From Antedon mediterranea (Eukaryota; Echinodermata; Crinoidea; Comatulida; Antedonidae): a DNA stretch of 64,000 nucleotides. Under the pieces are notes generated by a model. That model was not told the DNA's origin. It ran no database searches and worked only from the letters and a program-made list of their open reading frames with translations. Where the stretch lies: positions 8,104,288 through 8,168,287 of the forward strand of contig NC_092676.1 of the NCBI RefSeq assembly GCF_964355755.1, given 5' to 3'. The translations under genes and the position numbers were made by a program. Shown one piece after another: positions 37,235 through 49,437 of the stretch (position 1 is the stretch's first letter; each line of letters starts with the position of its first letter).

Positions 37235-40200
37235 ATGACATCATCTGAAGATGTACTGTTGATTGTCGGTCAAGTGAAACACAAGAAAACTGACGGAAGT
37301 CTTTATTTAATGGCAGAACGATTAGCATGGCAAGGCCAACATGCTGATCATTTTGCTATCAGCTACCTCTATGCAGATATACGCCGTAAGTCTCAACATT
37401 CTGCATGACATGTTTTTTCTCTTTTTAACATCATTTACTTTTAAAATTATGGTCATTTTTTTTTAATGACATCATCATGTCCATATATAGGCACATCACA
37501 TTTTTTGTCACATAAAGTTTAATAGTGTAGGCAGAGCTTTAGGAAATTAATTTATTATTATTTATATTATTCTTTTTGTTTTTTTTGTGCACATTTTTGC
37601 ATCAACAAATTTATATTGAACCTATATTGTTATGCGCAGTTTTTCACAATTCAAAATACTCAATTCAAATTGAGCATAAAATTTCAAACTGTTTTTCAGT
37701 GTTATTGATGAAACCAAAGCTTGATAACCTTATATCCTTAACCATAACACGACATAAAGCTCAACCCTAAACTTTAACCCCAAAACGCTTTTCATGTGTG
37801 CCCTTTATTTCAATAGTTCTATTCTAAAATGTCTGATTTTTAAATTTATATATGAAAAATATACTTTAATGCTTTTTTGTTTCACAGAGCAAAAGATAAG
37901 CCCAGAAGGCAAGCCCAAGATTCAGTTACAGATAGTACTGCATGATGACAAGGCGGCCACGTTTCTGTTCAACAACCGAGAAGGTCAAAGTGCACAGCTA
38001 CAAGATCGAAATTCAGTCAAAGAGTTACTTCAACAAATTCTACCAAAGTTTAAGAATAAAACAAATAAAGAATTAGAAGAGAAAAACAGGTTGGTAGAAC
38101 AATTTTAATTAGGTCTTAAGATCTGTCTACACTATCTATATGACAAAAGTATGATATGCCCAAATATCACAGTGATATGTCCAAATATGGCAGTGATATG
38201 TCCAAATATGGCAGGGTTATGTCCAAATATGGCAGGGATATGTCCAAATATTGTAGTGAAATAACATCATCATGTCCATATTATTGGCACATCACATTTT
38301 TTGTGACATCAAGTTTGATAGTGTAGAGAGAGCTTTATGAAATTTAAAAAATTCTTTTCAACAGAAATTTAAGAAAAAAATTTATCTTTTGTTTATTCTC
38401 TTTTTGTTGTTTTTTATGCACATTTTTGTAAGGTAAAAAAAAATAAATCTTGATCATTTATTCCATAGAATGCTAAAAGAAGACCCTAAACTATATAATC
38501 TATACAAAGATTTAGTAGTAAGTGGCGTGATAACCGCTGAAGAGTTTTGGTCATCAAGAAAAGAAGTAGGTTCATTTACATTGATAGGAAGCAACCTAGG
38601 GCGTAAATTACGCATTACATCATTTGTCCAAGTTGTTTTCTAGCTGTGTTCAATCAATTTTCCTGTTTACCATACACCCAAAAATAGTTGGATAAGGACT
38701 ACTATATAAACCGTAGGTCCAGTGTACACATCTAGCCCATATGCACTTCCAAGATGAATAAAAGGTTACCCCGGTGTACTAGTACACACACAGCCACTGT
38801 CACACACAGCCACTGGGACCTCTGAGAGAACAGTCTTTGACTGAAGAGGCTACCCAGTATAAAGAAATATTAATAATAATAATAATAAAATAAATAAGGT
38901 ATTATATATAAAACAGTTGAACAATTTTGTTGTTATTGTAGCAAGTTGAAGGAATGAAAAATAACCAACAAGTTGGTGTATCAGCAGCGTTCTTAGCTGA
39001 CATCAAACCACAGGCGGATGGATGCAATGGGGTGAAATATAATCTAACAGTGGATGACATTCAGGCTATCTTCAAAACATACCCAGCTGGTGAGATTCCA
39101 TAGAACAGTTTATGTTTCATTTATAAAAATAGAGTTAGTAATAACCCCTCTTTTGGGACACCTAGTGGATACTTTCATTTAAGATGAACAAGAGGAAATA
39201 TATGTTCTAACACTACGTCAAGCCCCTATTCAGGGGACACCCCTATATGTGTCAACACTACACCTGTTCTAACACTACGGAAAACACCTCTATTCAGGGG
39301 GACACCCCTTTATATGTCAAACACTACACCTGTTCTAACACTACGGCAAATGTCTCTATTCAGAGGACACCCCTATATGTGTCAACAATACACCTATTCT
39401 AACACTACGGCAAATGTCTCTATTCAGAGGACACCCCTATATGTGTCAACAATACACCTATTCTAACACTACGGTAAATGTCTCTATTCAGGGGACACCC
39501 CTATATGTGTCAACAATACACCTATTCTAACACTACGGAAAACACCTCTATTCAGGGGGACACCCCTTTATATGTCAAACACTACACCTGTTTTAACACT
39601 ACGTCAAGCCCCTATTCAGGGGAAACCCCTATATGTGTCAACAATACACCTATTCTAACACTACGGAAAACACCACTATTCAAGGGACACCCCTTTATAT
39701 GTCAAACACTACACCTGTTCTAACACTACGGCAAATGTCTCTATTCAGGGGACACTCCTATATTTGTCAACACTATACAGCCACTTTGTTGGATCACAAA
39801 GTTGTCCCATAAATAATGGTCCTACTTTATTAAATAAATAGTATATATATATTAATATTACATAGCCTATGTAAATACGCTAACGTGATTGGTTGAAACT
39901 GCATCACATGACTACCGCTGCGAGGATCGTAAATCGTATATATCCTCGAGAACGATGATATTGACTGTGTAATTTTCGCGTAATTATCGTGTCCCCTGTC
40001 ATTAAACATATAGATTCTCGAGTACGATGATATTGACTGTGTAATTTTCGTGTGCCAACACTCGCGTTGCCGATAAATAAACAAAAGTCATCAACTCGAT
40101 CTTGAACTCGGGTGGAATTGTCACTCCATCGCAAGACAACGCTTCAACCGTTGCGCCACGGAAGTTGCTTGAAGAAATTAATCTTCTAAACTATTTAAAC

Positions 40201-43200
40201 TATGCATACATAGCGCCCTCATTTGTTATAAGTCCACCCTAAATGTGATGAAACACCGTTTGTGATTGGTCAATACTCACGGTAGTAACCTAGTAAGTAG
40301 TACGCGCTGAACATCCGGTGATTCGGCTCCTCGAAGATCGAGAAGAAGACGAATTGTTTATTCGGCCTACCTGATTATAATATTATTATTTTTAATAGGC
40401 TTATTGATGGAAATTCTTCTGTTAATTTAAACGACCTAGGCCTAAGTGAATATTTTATTGCCAAGGAATCATTAATTAGTAATTATCTGTATATTATTCT
40501 TCGCAAGGTAAGGTGTCTAGGCAGGCTTGTTTAAATACAATACAAATACTATAGGAGGCCTAGCCTAGCTTCACCCAACCCAGCAGACTTGTTCTTGGCT
40601 ATATAATATAACAGATATTGCCTTTTATATCGGTTAAATATAAGATTTGACATCCCCTCGGGAATGATATTAAGTTCTCGGGGAATATATATTTCCCTCA
40701 GCTGGCGCTTCGGGAAATATATATTCCCTCAAACTTAATATCATTCCCTCGGGGATGTCAAATTTTATATTTAACCTCTAAGCAGTCAATATCTGTATAA
40801 TATAAATCAAATGATATTACTAGTTGTTTTGTAGATAATTTTTTGATTTTTTTTTTTTTCGATAGTCAAAAAGACACACATGGAGAAGGTTCCAGGTGAG
40901 ATCAGTGAAGTTGAGTTCTGGAAGCGGTTCTTTCAATCACATTATTTCCACCGTGATCGGATTAACACAGGAAGCAAAGATTTGTTTGCTGAATGTGCTA
41001 AGAGTGATGAAAGAGGTTTGTTTTATTTATTTTATCTCAACTTTATTTATAGAGGGTAATTCCCTTCCAGCTGGACAAATGAATGTCAGTTGATATTCAG
41101 TTAAATGACATTTACATTGTGACAATCAAATTACAGGCTAGCTAGCACCCAAATTCTTCTAAAAGGCAGGGGATTTGAAGCCAGGACCTCAGAATTAAAA
41201 CACAACTTTTAACCATTTTATTTTAGAGATGCAACATGACATAGAGCATCAGATAAATGACCCGTTATTGAATATTGATAGAATGGAAGATATAACACAT
41301 GTGCCTGTAAGTGAAATATTGCTATTTTAAAAATTTGTATTATTTTTATTTAAATTATTTTGTTCATATTTTATTTTATGTCTTTTATGTGGCCAAGGAT
41401 TACCAATAGTAAATTAATCACTGTCCTATCAGATATGTGGTAATCCTCCTGATACAGGGGTTATTTTGTGAATTCCATCCACCGGTGTAACCCGCTACTC
41501 ATTTCGAATGATGAATTTGGTTCTTTTAACTGTACACTGTACAGTGGAACAAGGTTTCTCTTCCACCACCAGCATTAGGAGTGAGTTGGCCTCGAACCCA
41601 TGCCAATATTGTTGACTCTTTTGTACGGTAAATGGCACCCCTGCCTTTACTGCTCGACCATTTGACTCACTCGAGTCTATTCAGTGATCATAATACTTTA
41701 TTATTGTTTCAGGGCTATGGAAGTTCAGTCGATAAGCAACCCTCAACAAGCACATCTGTAGATGCCGCCCTCATCAAAAGGTTCAACCACCACAGCACCA
41801 GGGTACTAAGCGTCACAGAGTAAGCTACCTATATCTCTATTTTGCTTATATTTTATTTCTATAATGGAAATGGTAAACAATTTGACCCGAATTTTTGTCA
41901 AAACTTGACTTTTTTACTCAAAATTTTCTGCCATTTGTGTAGCAGCCATTCATATTCTGGACAGCAATTTCAGCTCCTGTTACACTTCATTTCTTGTCAG
42001 ATCCGAAAGGTCATGGTGTGTCTAAAAAAAGTTGGCTTAAGACGACCTAGGCCAAGTTTACAGCTTTTGCTCTATGCCGGTGAAATTAATTATTGCAGGC
42101 GATGATTGATTGATTGATTGATTGAAATATATATTTATACTGGGTAACCTCTTCAGTCAAAGACTGGTCTCCCAGAGGGCCCAGTTGGTGATCAGTGGCT
42201 GTGATGTACTAATACACCGGGGTAACCCCCTACTCGTCTCGAAAGATGTACTAGGTTCTTTAAAGTGCCCACGAGCAAGTTGTGTACACTGGACCTACGG
42301 TTGTACGATTGTACGATTGTACGATTGTACACTGCATAGTTCATGGGAGGTCTTTTGTTGTCCAATGAGAAGCGTTCTAATATAGACGTTGTTTTGTGTC
42401 CTGTACCATCAAAACTATGTTATATAAATCTATTTTCAGCACTAATTTGCACTTTGCAATTTCTAGTTTTACTGTTAAGCGCAGGCTTTGCAGAATGTGC
42501 TATATAAGCCTAGATTATTATTATTATTATTATAGTAAACAATACTTTTGTAAAATGTATGTATGTATGTAATGCATTTTTTTGTGTATTTCATTAGAAT
42601 CCTTTGATTTTAGGCATTTTACTCTGGTGATCTGAAGATACATTTATGTAATTTTTTTTCTATGGTATATTTATATATATGTTTTTCTATTCTGTTTCTT
42701 TTTGTTCCTACAGATCTGAAACGTCCATTTTAGCAAAACAAACCAATAAAGATAAATCAAAAGACAATAGCAATGAACCAAATCATTTCAAAAATAATTC
42801 CACTACAGATCAGTCGGCTGTTAAACGCATCCGATTAAAAGCTTCCACAACCTACGAGGACTTATCTACGCAAGAATCAGCGCGCCCTGTATCATTACGT
42901 CTTGAAAGGACGGAGCGGTATTATCATGGACCTATGCCACTTACTAATGTTAGTTATGAGACTACAGACGATGTTGTTCAAGCAACATCCGCTATGCAAG
43001 CTGAAATGGCGATGCCTCTCAGGTCTAATTTAATTGGAGTAAGTATTGCTTTGAATTCAGATCAACTGTGGATATAGGATCTGAGAAAAGGGCTGTTCAA
43101 AACAAAATTTTTTTTGTTAAATTTTGTTTGTTGATTCAAAACAACCTAGGCTGACATGAGGGCCGCAATACTAATACGATAACAATACAAACAAGAAAAA

Positions 43201-46200
43201 GAGAAGATTCACAAAAAAGAAAATAAACAGACTAATAATTATGATAAAAATATATATAAATATAAACATATTTATTACAAAAATAGGAGCATTAAAGTGG
43301 GAAAATGTTGAAACACTCCGACAGTGTCTAGCCATAACAGATTTTTGTGGTCAGATGTTGAGTTTCGGATTTCAATGGGTAGTGCATTTAGCATGAACGG
43401 TTTTTTTTTATAGAAAACTGAAGAACTGAACTGAAGAAAAGGAAACATGTTATTTCTGCTCCTTAAAACATTTCTTAAAAGCCCTTTCAAAAGAGGGACT
43501 GAGCTGACTGGGACCAACTCTGATTCCACCCAGGCACCACCTCTGAATCCACACAGACACCACCTCTGAATCCACCCAAGCACCACCTCTGAATCCACCC
43601 AGACACCACCTCCGAACCCACCCAGGTATTACCTCTGAATTCACCCAGGCACCACCTCTGCATCCACCCAGGCACCACCTCTGAATCCACCCAGGCACCA
43701 CCCCTGAATCCACCCAGGCACCACCTATGAATCCACCCAGGCACCACCTATGAATCCACCCAGGCACCACTTCTGAATCCACCCAGGCACCACCTCTGAA
43801 TCCACCCAGGCACCACCTCTGAATCCACCCAGGCACCACTTTTGAATCCACCCAGGCACCACCTCTGAATCCACCCAGGCACCACCCCTGAATCCACCCA
43901 GGCACCACCTCTGAATCCACCCAATTTCTTTTATTTTATTGTTTTGAATAGAAATTAAAAGAATATGGGACGTTTTGTAACTTGGAAAAAGAGCTGATTT
44001 TGGGACAGGGGTGTTGGTGTGGTCTTGGGGTGCTTCCTCGCTTGATTCATCTGGACAGTTTTGGCAGATTCTATATTTAGGAGTTGACCGACAGCACAAA
44101 AACTGTAGTGTATCGCAAATCAAAAGCTCTCTACTATGTCTAGTTTTGAGAAAGTAGACAGCATAGCTTATAATGTAGTAGCATTTCACCCAGGGCAATA
44201 GACAAAAATTGAATAACAATGATATTATTTATAGCTATATAACTGATACACCTAAATTCTTCAGCCTTTCCTATCGGCTCTCTACTTTCATCCAATATAG
44301 ACATTAATGATATTCAATTTATTTATTGCATTCCACGTTGAATAGCTTAAAGCACTTAACATTTTCTCTGGCCCTGTCATTCAACCTTACGTAATGTGTG
44401 GCTATTACAGTCAGTTGGGAGTATCTACACTTTATGCATAATACTCTAATGAATAGTTTATCTTCATTGTGATGTGTTCATCCAACATTTATAGGCTCCA
44501 CTAGGGTACAATATCTGTCACCATTTTAAGATAAACATTTAAATGCTTGTACTGGAAATTATTATAGTGTTTAATTGTCCTGAGAGCTGTACACAATTCT
44601 TACATAAAGGTCTTTAAAGATAGTATCTTAAGCTGGAATTTTTTATTTAATTTTAACATTTTTTCCAATGATAAAAAATATAGAAAAGCCCAAAAAATAT
44701 GAAATCACATTACTTGCACTCAATCCCATTATAGCTTCATTATGATCTGCAAAGGGATCGTTGTATTATTAACTTTTTTTGCTAATAAAATTAGAAATTT
44801 ATTTTAACAAATATTTTAAACGATTCAATTTTTAAAGTTTACTTGGAAAGAAATCTGTTGAAATTGAAGCTTCCACCTGACTGGGAAAAAGAATGTAGAA
44901 AAGAAAATAAATTTAATCATGTCATTTAATTTTTTTTATATAAGGGCTTTACCTAATTTATTTGCAATTATTTTGGTTTTATGTTTAAAATTATATTTTT
45001 ATATTAAATAATAATAATATTGTTTGGACATCACCTTTTTTATCTCATGAGATTTTTCATTTTATCAACCGTAAAACGAAATGTTGTCTTTTCAGAATAA
45101 AAATAAATAAATTACAATAAATTTTAATCTGTAAAAATTTGTAAAAGTAAAATTACTTGATTTACGATATATTCTGTTGTTGTTATTCTTATTTGCAGGT
45201 TGTTCCAAGCAATTTGTCAAGTTCAGTTATGAGTGAGCTGACCCCAGGAGGCCTGTTAATGGCATCCAGCGCACAGAAACCATTGCATTGTATGTTACTA
45301 TTATTGAAAAATTGTTTTACTTATTTTTGCCGGATGACCTCGTTTCATTCTATGGTATTTTTTTTTATTGAAAAACTCAAATAACGGCTTATTGTAACAG
45401 TACCCTTGATTAAGATTTATGTGAGGGCGTGTGGCGCAGTGTGTTGGATGCTGGATTACTGATCGTGAGATTTTGGTTCGAATCCAACTCTCGCCGCATT
45501 GCTTGTATCCATGACACTTTACTTACATTTGCCTTTATCTACCCAGGTGTATTAAATGGGTACCCGGTTAGATCAGGACACAACTTTGCGCTGATTACTA
45601 ACTGCATTGTGGGAGTATGTTTCCAAATGTGTTTGATCCTTAAAATTACCAGGGTAATAATGTGTTATGTAAAGCGCTTTTGAGTATGATTATTCATAGA
45701 AAGGGCTCTATAGAAATGTGGTATTATAATTATTATGTAGCTATTAACAAAAATTAATTTTTAGCTCTCTACACTCAAGACATCCAACGAGAGATGAAAC
45801 GTCTGTACACCAGCCTCTCAGAGCTTCTACGACACTTCTGGGCTTGTTTCCCGGTTACCAATAAAACGTTAGAAGACCGGCTATGCCGCATGAAAGCCAA
45901 TTTGGAACAATTCAAAGAGAAAAAATTAAAACCGTTTAAAATAGATTTGGCAAGACAACATATTGGTGGAAACGTAAGTGGTTTCCGATGCCATGCGGCT
46001 TTTCGTTTTGTTCCTGTGGTTTTAGTAATCCCAAAGGGAAACATCTACTTTGTGTGTTATTTGGTTGAACATTCTGTTTTATTGCCATTCAAATTTTTCT
46101 ATAAATGTAACGCCTCAAAATATCAGTTATTGCTGTGGCTCTTTTGTAATAATGTGATTTCACCAATTACTGAAACATATTCGGAATTTTGAATCCTTTC

Positions 46201-46879
46201 TATTTATACCTTTTTTACATTATTTAAATAATGATATAGGAAAAGTATAAAAGCCAATACATGAAGGAGACACCATTAGGACACAAAAAAGTGTTCCTTT
46301 AATAGAGGTGTCCCCTGAATATGTGTTGGTATTAGTGTACATATATTTTCTCTCGTTCATGTTATTGGACAGTTTCTCTTGAAATTAAGGGGAGGGATCA
46401 ATGGAAGGGTCATATTGTATATGAAAATATGTAATTATGTAAAATGTAATTTATTAAGCTCTGTCTACACTATCAAACTTTATGTGACAAAAAAATGTGA
46501 TGTGCCCATATATGGACCTGATGATGTCATATCACTACCATATTTAAGTATATCACTACCATATTTTGGGCACATCACATTTTTTTGTCAAAAAAGTTTG
46601 ATAGTGTAAACAGAGCTTTAGACAGTATTATAAGAAAATTAAATGAAACATAATGTAAACTTTTAGTAGGCTTATTAAACTCAAAATAAGAAAAAAAAAT
46701 GGTAACTAAAATAAACTAATATATAATTTAAATTTTGTTTTTTAATGTTTAATTTCTAATAAAAATATTTTTATGTTTCTTTATAGCTTACTCTACATTT
46801 AGATGCTTTATTGGAAAGGGCGTTTAGCAAGTTTAATTTGTGGCAAGCTAAAAAAATGTCTGGCGGAATGAGAAGGTGA
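37235..46879 (+). CDS. GTF2H1: TFIIH subunit p62 (GTF2H1)
   Basis: Eleven coding exons: 37235-37385, 37888-38089, 38469-38565, 38942-39089, 40866-41015, 41227-41306, 41713-41819, 42714-43038, 45199-45289, 45765-45973, 46787-46879; 550 residues against 548 in human. The N-terminal PH/PRB domain opens [14 protein letters not shown] and contains [10 protein letters not shown] and [14 protein letters not shown]. Two BSD domains follow, marked by EEFW (142-145) and [15 protein letters not shown] (216-230). Later come [14 protein letters not shown] and the helical C-terminal part with [10 protein letters not shown]. p62 is a core TFIIH subunit in transcription start and nucleotide excision repair; its PH domain binds acidic activators and XPC/XPG. 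All junctions keep frame. Possible polyadenylation signal at 47394-47399. Introns carry MITEs, SINEs and two minisatellites. Confidence 0.96.
37467..37540. repeat. MITE family A, half copy
   Basis: Right arm only: 'gacatcatcatgtccatata' to 'agtgtaggcagagcttt'. In intron 1 of GTF2H1, about 80 bp after the exon. Confidence 0.8.
38116..38336. repeat. MITE family A copy with internal tandem expansion
   Basis: Ends 'taagatctgtctacactat' and 'gatagtgtagagagagcttt'. Inside, a unit of about 21 bp ('tatgtccaaatatggcagtg') is repeated five times with small changes. In intron 2 of GTF2H1. Confidence 0.88.
38690..38890 (+). repeat. SINE S1, 5'-truncated, with (TAA)n tail
   Basis: S1 body words ('aaccgtaggtccagtgtaca', 'ttaccccggtgtactagtac', 'acagccactg') followed by 'gaagaggctacccagtataa' and a TAA run. 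In intron 3 of GTF2H1. Confidence 0.75.
39125..39835. repeat. 64-bp minisatellite
   Basis: About ten units of 60-65 bp with 'ctattcaggggacacccc', 'tatatgtgtcaacaatacac' and 'ttctaacactacgg'. It starts 36 bp after exon 4 of GTF2H1. Single units or relatives occur near 600-770 and 46260-46350, so the unit comes from a dispersed repeat. Confidence 0.85.
40080..40170 (-). repeat. tRNA-like sequence
   Basis: On the minus strand: 'TGGCGCAACGGTTGAAGCG' (A-box-like) and 'CGAGTTCAAGATCGAG' (B-box-like) about 40 bp apart. Stems are poor, so a SINE head or tRNA pseudogene is more likely than a gene. Two copies of 'gatgatattgactgtgtaat' lie just left of it. Confidence 0.4.
40611..40796. mobile_element. 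hairpin MITE with perfect 8-bp target duplication
   Basis: Nearly the whole element is one inverted repeat: 'acagatattg' ... 'gacatcccctcgggaatgat' against 'atcattccctcggggatgtc' ... 'caatatctgt'. ATAATATA flanks it directly on both sides (40603-40610 and 40797-40804). It lies in intron 4 of GTF2H1. An 8-bp duplication fits hAT- or P-type transposases. Confidence 0.85.
41400..41690 (-). repeat. SINE S1, diverged, with tRNA-like head
   Basis: On the minus strand: 'gagtgagtcaaatggtcgag' and B-box 'GGGTTCGAGGCC', then S1 body words with substitutions ('agtgtacagttaaaagaacc', 'gagtagcgggttacaccggt'). Ends just before exon 7 of GTF2H1. Confidence 0.65.
42140..42320 (-). repeat. SINE S1, truncated
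   Basis: Contains 'acaccggggtaaccccctac', 'atgtactaggttctttaaag' and 'gtacactggacctacggtt', followed by a short 'gtacgatt' run. It follows a TGAT run at 42104-42124 in intron 7 of GTF2H1. Confidence 0.75.
43483..43925. repeat. 23-bp minisatellite
   Basis: About 19 units of 'ggcaccacctctgaatcc' plus 'accca', with variants CTATGAA, CCTGAA and TTTTGAA. Because 23 is not a multiple of three and the unit has no stop on the minus strand, all three minus frames stay open and read the same 23-residue peptide period. It lies in intron 8 of GTF2H1. Confidence 0.92.
45424..45740 (+). repeat. SINE S2 with tRNA-derived head
   Basis: A-box 'TGGCGCAGTGTGTTGG' and B-box 'GGTTCGAATCC' start the element. The body has 'acccaggtgtattaaatggg', 'taataatgtgttatgtaaag' and 'cgctttt', and it ends in an ATT run, 25 bp before exon 10 of GTF2H1. 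Confidence 0.8.
46454..46619. repeat. MITE family A copy
   Basis: Near-consensus copy in the last intron of GTF2H1: 'aagctctgtctacactatca' to 'gatagtgtaaacagagcttt'. Confidence 0.9.
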
Positions 46880-47514
46880 CCCCCTGCTCCTAAAAATATC
46901 AGGAAAATTCACAGGAAACTCAAATGCAATAATGTACCATAGATATGTGTTGGAAAAATACAGGAAAGTTATAAATTAATAAAAACTGTTTCTTTGCTTA
47001 GTTCAAACTAGGTTTGGGTTCCACAGAGGACGGACTGTAATGGGTTTATATTCGTAAGCAAATAAAAAGGTCATAAAACGTCATTATTTGAGGAAAGAGG
47101 TTATCTTTAATTATAGATATATGTTTGTATTGGGATGCATTTGTCAACATGTCGTGTTCTGAAAGAGAATTATTTTGTATCTTTTTTTTGGTTAAATCCA
47201 AATTACAATTGATTTCTGTATACTACATAGCTAAAACCATTACAGCTGGTCCTACTAACTGAGTCTATCATGAAATAGAATTATTATTTCTCACAGCCTT
47301 AATTTTCTTAGATATCTGATCACATTGTATTACCATAAGCAGGGTTGAAGTTGATTTGTATGTAGACACTACAGTGTATAATGATACTTGTAAAATAAAG
47401 TATTTTATTTCTCATTTTAGTTTTTAATTACAATCACTAATGTATTGTACTGTAGTTTTTTGTTCTATATACGAACGTATTGTGTTTTCATTATTACCAA
47501 CACTTTCAACGAGT

Positions 47515-47887
47515 TAAGGCCAATTTACACAAACGAGAGGTAACGGTAAAGCGTGGTTCCCACTAGCGACGCAACACAAGGACGTAACGCAACGCAAGTG
47601 AATTGACCAATCACAAGCGATGGCTTATTCGCTTGTGATTGCTAACGGTCTATAACTTCGCTTGTCATTGGTTAAAACGCTTGCGTTGCGTTTACGTCCT
47701 TGCGTTACGTTCTAGTGGGAACCAAGCTTTAGCGGAAAACCGCGTAGCTGTTCCCGCGTAGAATCGGTAACTATCCTGAGCGGAAACCGCCCGTCCGCTC
47801 CGCGTTGGGTGTAAATGGTCATAAGGAATAACATTTGATTCTATATTTGTATTGCCGTTACCGCTCGTCTGTGTAAATTGGCCTTTA
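47515..47887. repeat. MITE family C copy interrupted by family B
   Basis: The ends 'ggccaatttacacaaacgag' and 'cgtctgtgtaaattggcc' are inverted. Removing the family B element at 47548-47730 leaves a copy of about 190 bp, the length of the whole copy at 58621-58813. Confidence 0.88.
47548..47730. repeat. MITE family B copy nested in family C
   Basis: Arms 'gcgtggttcccactagcgac' and 'acgttctagtgggaaccaag' are inverted. About three differences separate it from the reverse complement of 57462-57644. Confidence 0.9.
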
Positions 47888-48029
47888 GCTCTCTACCCGG
47901 ATTTGAAAGATGCCCAAACCTTAATTACTACAATAACTCCATAATATCAACCAAGATACATATAAATAAAACAAGTAAACGGCCAACTGTTTGCAATATG
48001 ACACGTTTCAGTGGAACTAATCGTAAAAG

Positions 48030-48355
48030 CGCATAGTTTCCGATAATGGAAACAAAAGTGTTGAATTCTGTACAGGTATAGTTTCCGATAATGGAAGCAA
48101 AAGTTTCACTGAGTGTTGAATTCTGTACAGGTATAGTTTCCGATAATGGAAGCAAAGGTTTCACTGAGTGTTGAATTCTGTACAGGAATAGTTTCCGATA
48201 ATGGAAGCAAGGTTTCACTGAGTGTTGAATTCTGTACAGGTATAGTTTCCGATAATGGAAGCAAAGGTTTCACCGAGTGTTGAATTCTGTACAGGTATAG
48301 TTTCCGATAATGGAAGCAAAGGTTTCACCGAGTGTTGAATGCTGTACAGGTATAG
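48030..48355. repeat. 55-bp tandem repeat
   Basis: Six units of about 55 bp containing 'gtatagtttccgataatgga', 'gcaaaggtttca' and 'gagtgttgaattctgtacag'. Minus-strand frames through it are repeat products. Confidence 0.92.
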
Positions 48356-48359
48356 TATT

Positions 48360-49437
48360 CTAAAGTGTAGGCGGAACAGCAAGCAGGTGAACGTTATACA
48401 ATCAGTTGATTACGTTGACGTCACATCGATGTTGACGAAAGTGACGCTCTTTATAAAGTGATAAAATACACAAGTATTATGATGTAAGTGTGACAATGTC
48501 GTTATATACACATAGTATTTACATTAAGTATTAATTCATTCTGTTACGTCGTTAATTGAGTTATTACTGCCCTAATCAAGTAATTTCATCACTGGGCACT
48601 TCACATTTATGAATAGTTTATTTTCGAATTATATTCTCTTATATTATTTGTTCTTGTCTTATTTTTAAGATATCCCTTTGGGCGTATTGTAATTAATTGA
48701 TGTCTTAATAGCTGGTAATCCGTTTAAAGGACACGAATAGCACATAGTGTAGGCCTATACAAACTCTTACAACGAGGCCCGTACAGAAGGTCTTGCGATT
48801 TAAGCTACGGTAACAACTAAAATGCATGCCATCGGATTTAAACCAGAAATTTAAAGCTTTTGTCCATAATGGTTCACTCCATCAAATCGCAAATAATAAT
48901 GTAGGCCTAAGCATCGATTTGTTTTGAAATATATTCCTATTTTTTTTGAATTTTTCATATTTTTTCATTCTAACAATGTTATTGACGGTATTCAGTTACT
49001 GATGTCATACATATATTTACAACTGTCCTGCTCTCCGGAGTATTTCATTTGACGTTTACCTTTTTAAGTGACGAAAATTTTTTTTTTTCAAACTTTTATT
49101 AGTGACTATAATTTGGTAGTATTGAAACTATTAACCAATCAGAGACGTTACATTTCTGGCCAATCACAGGAAAGTATACATACATTTAAATGTAACGCCA
49201 ACACATTTGGAAAAAGTAATAAAATCTGCCTTTTGTAAAGGCGTGGGATGGTGTTGTTGCAACTTTGCTGGTCATAAGTACTACTTAGCGGCAAATTTGG
49301 AAAAAGAGTTCCAAAAACAACGTGCTTTATCCCATTATAGAATAAAATCTTTAAAATGTTCTTTTTAATGTTGGACCGTAATTGCACCAAATATAATAGT
49401 ATACACAGCTTAGTAGTAATTTCAACATTAAATGATT
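48360..49437. other. gene-free region
   Basis: No coding signal. A TGACGTCA word (48416-48423) followed by TATAAA (48452-48457) looks like a promoter core, but the only nearby donor would leave a first exon of a few bases. Confidence 0.5.

Noticed and set aside
39125-39835. CRISPR-like array (also 48030-48355 and 49438-50098)
   Set aside because: These are head-to-tail satellites with no unique spacers, in an intron-containing animal genome.
43275-44219. Four overlapping minus-strand frames with [11 protein letters not shown]-type repeats
   Set aside because: They are translations of the 23-bp minisatellite; every minus frame is open for arithmetical reasons. The tail near 43300-43400 ([11 protein letters not shown]) faintly recalls a LINE end but is too short to call.
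47928-48218. 96-residue minus-strand frame with ETIPVQNSTLSE repeats
   Set aside because: It reads the 55-bp tandem repeat and breaks with the unit length.
48416-48484. CRE plus TATA promoter
   Set aside because: TGACGTCA and TATAAA are well spaced, but the only donor (48484) falls at the expected start site and no downstream exon fits.
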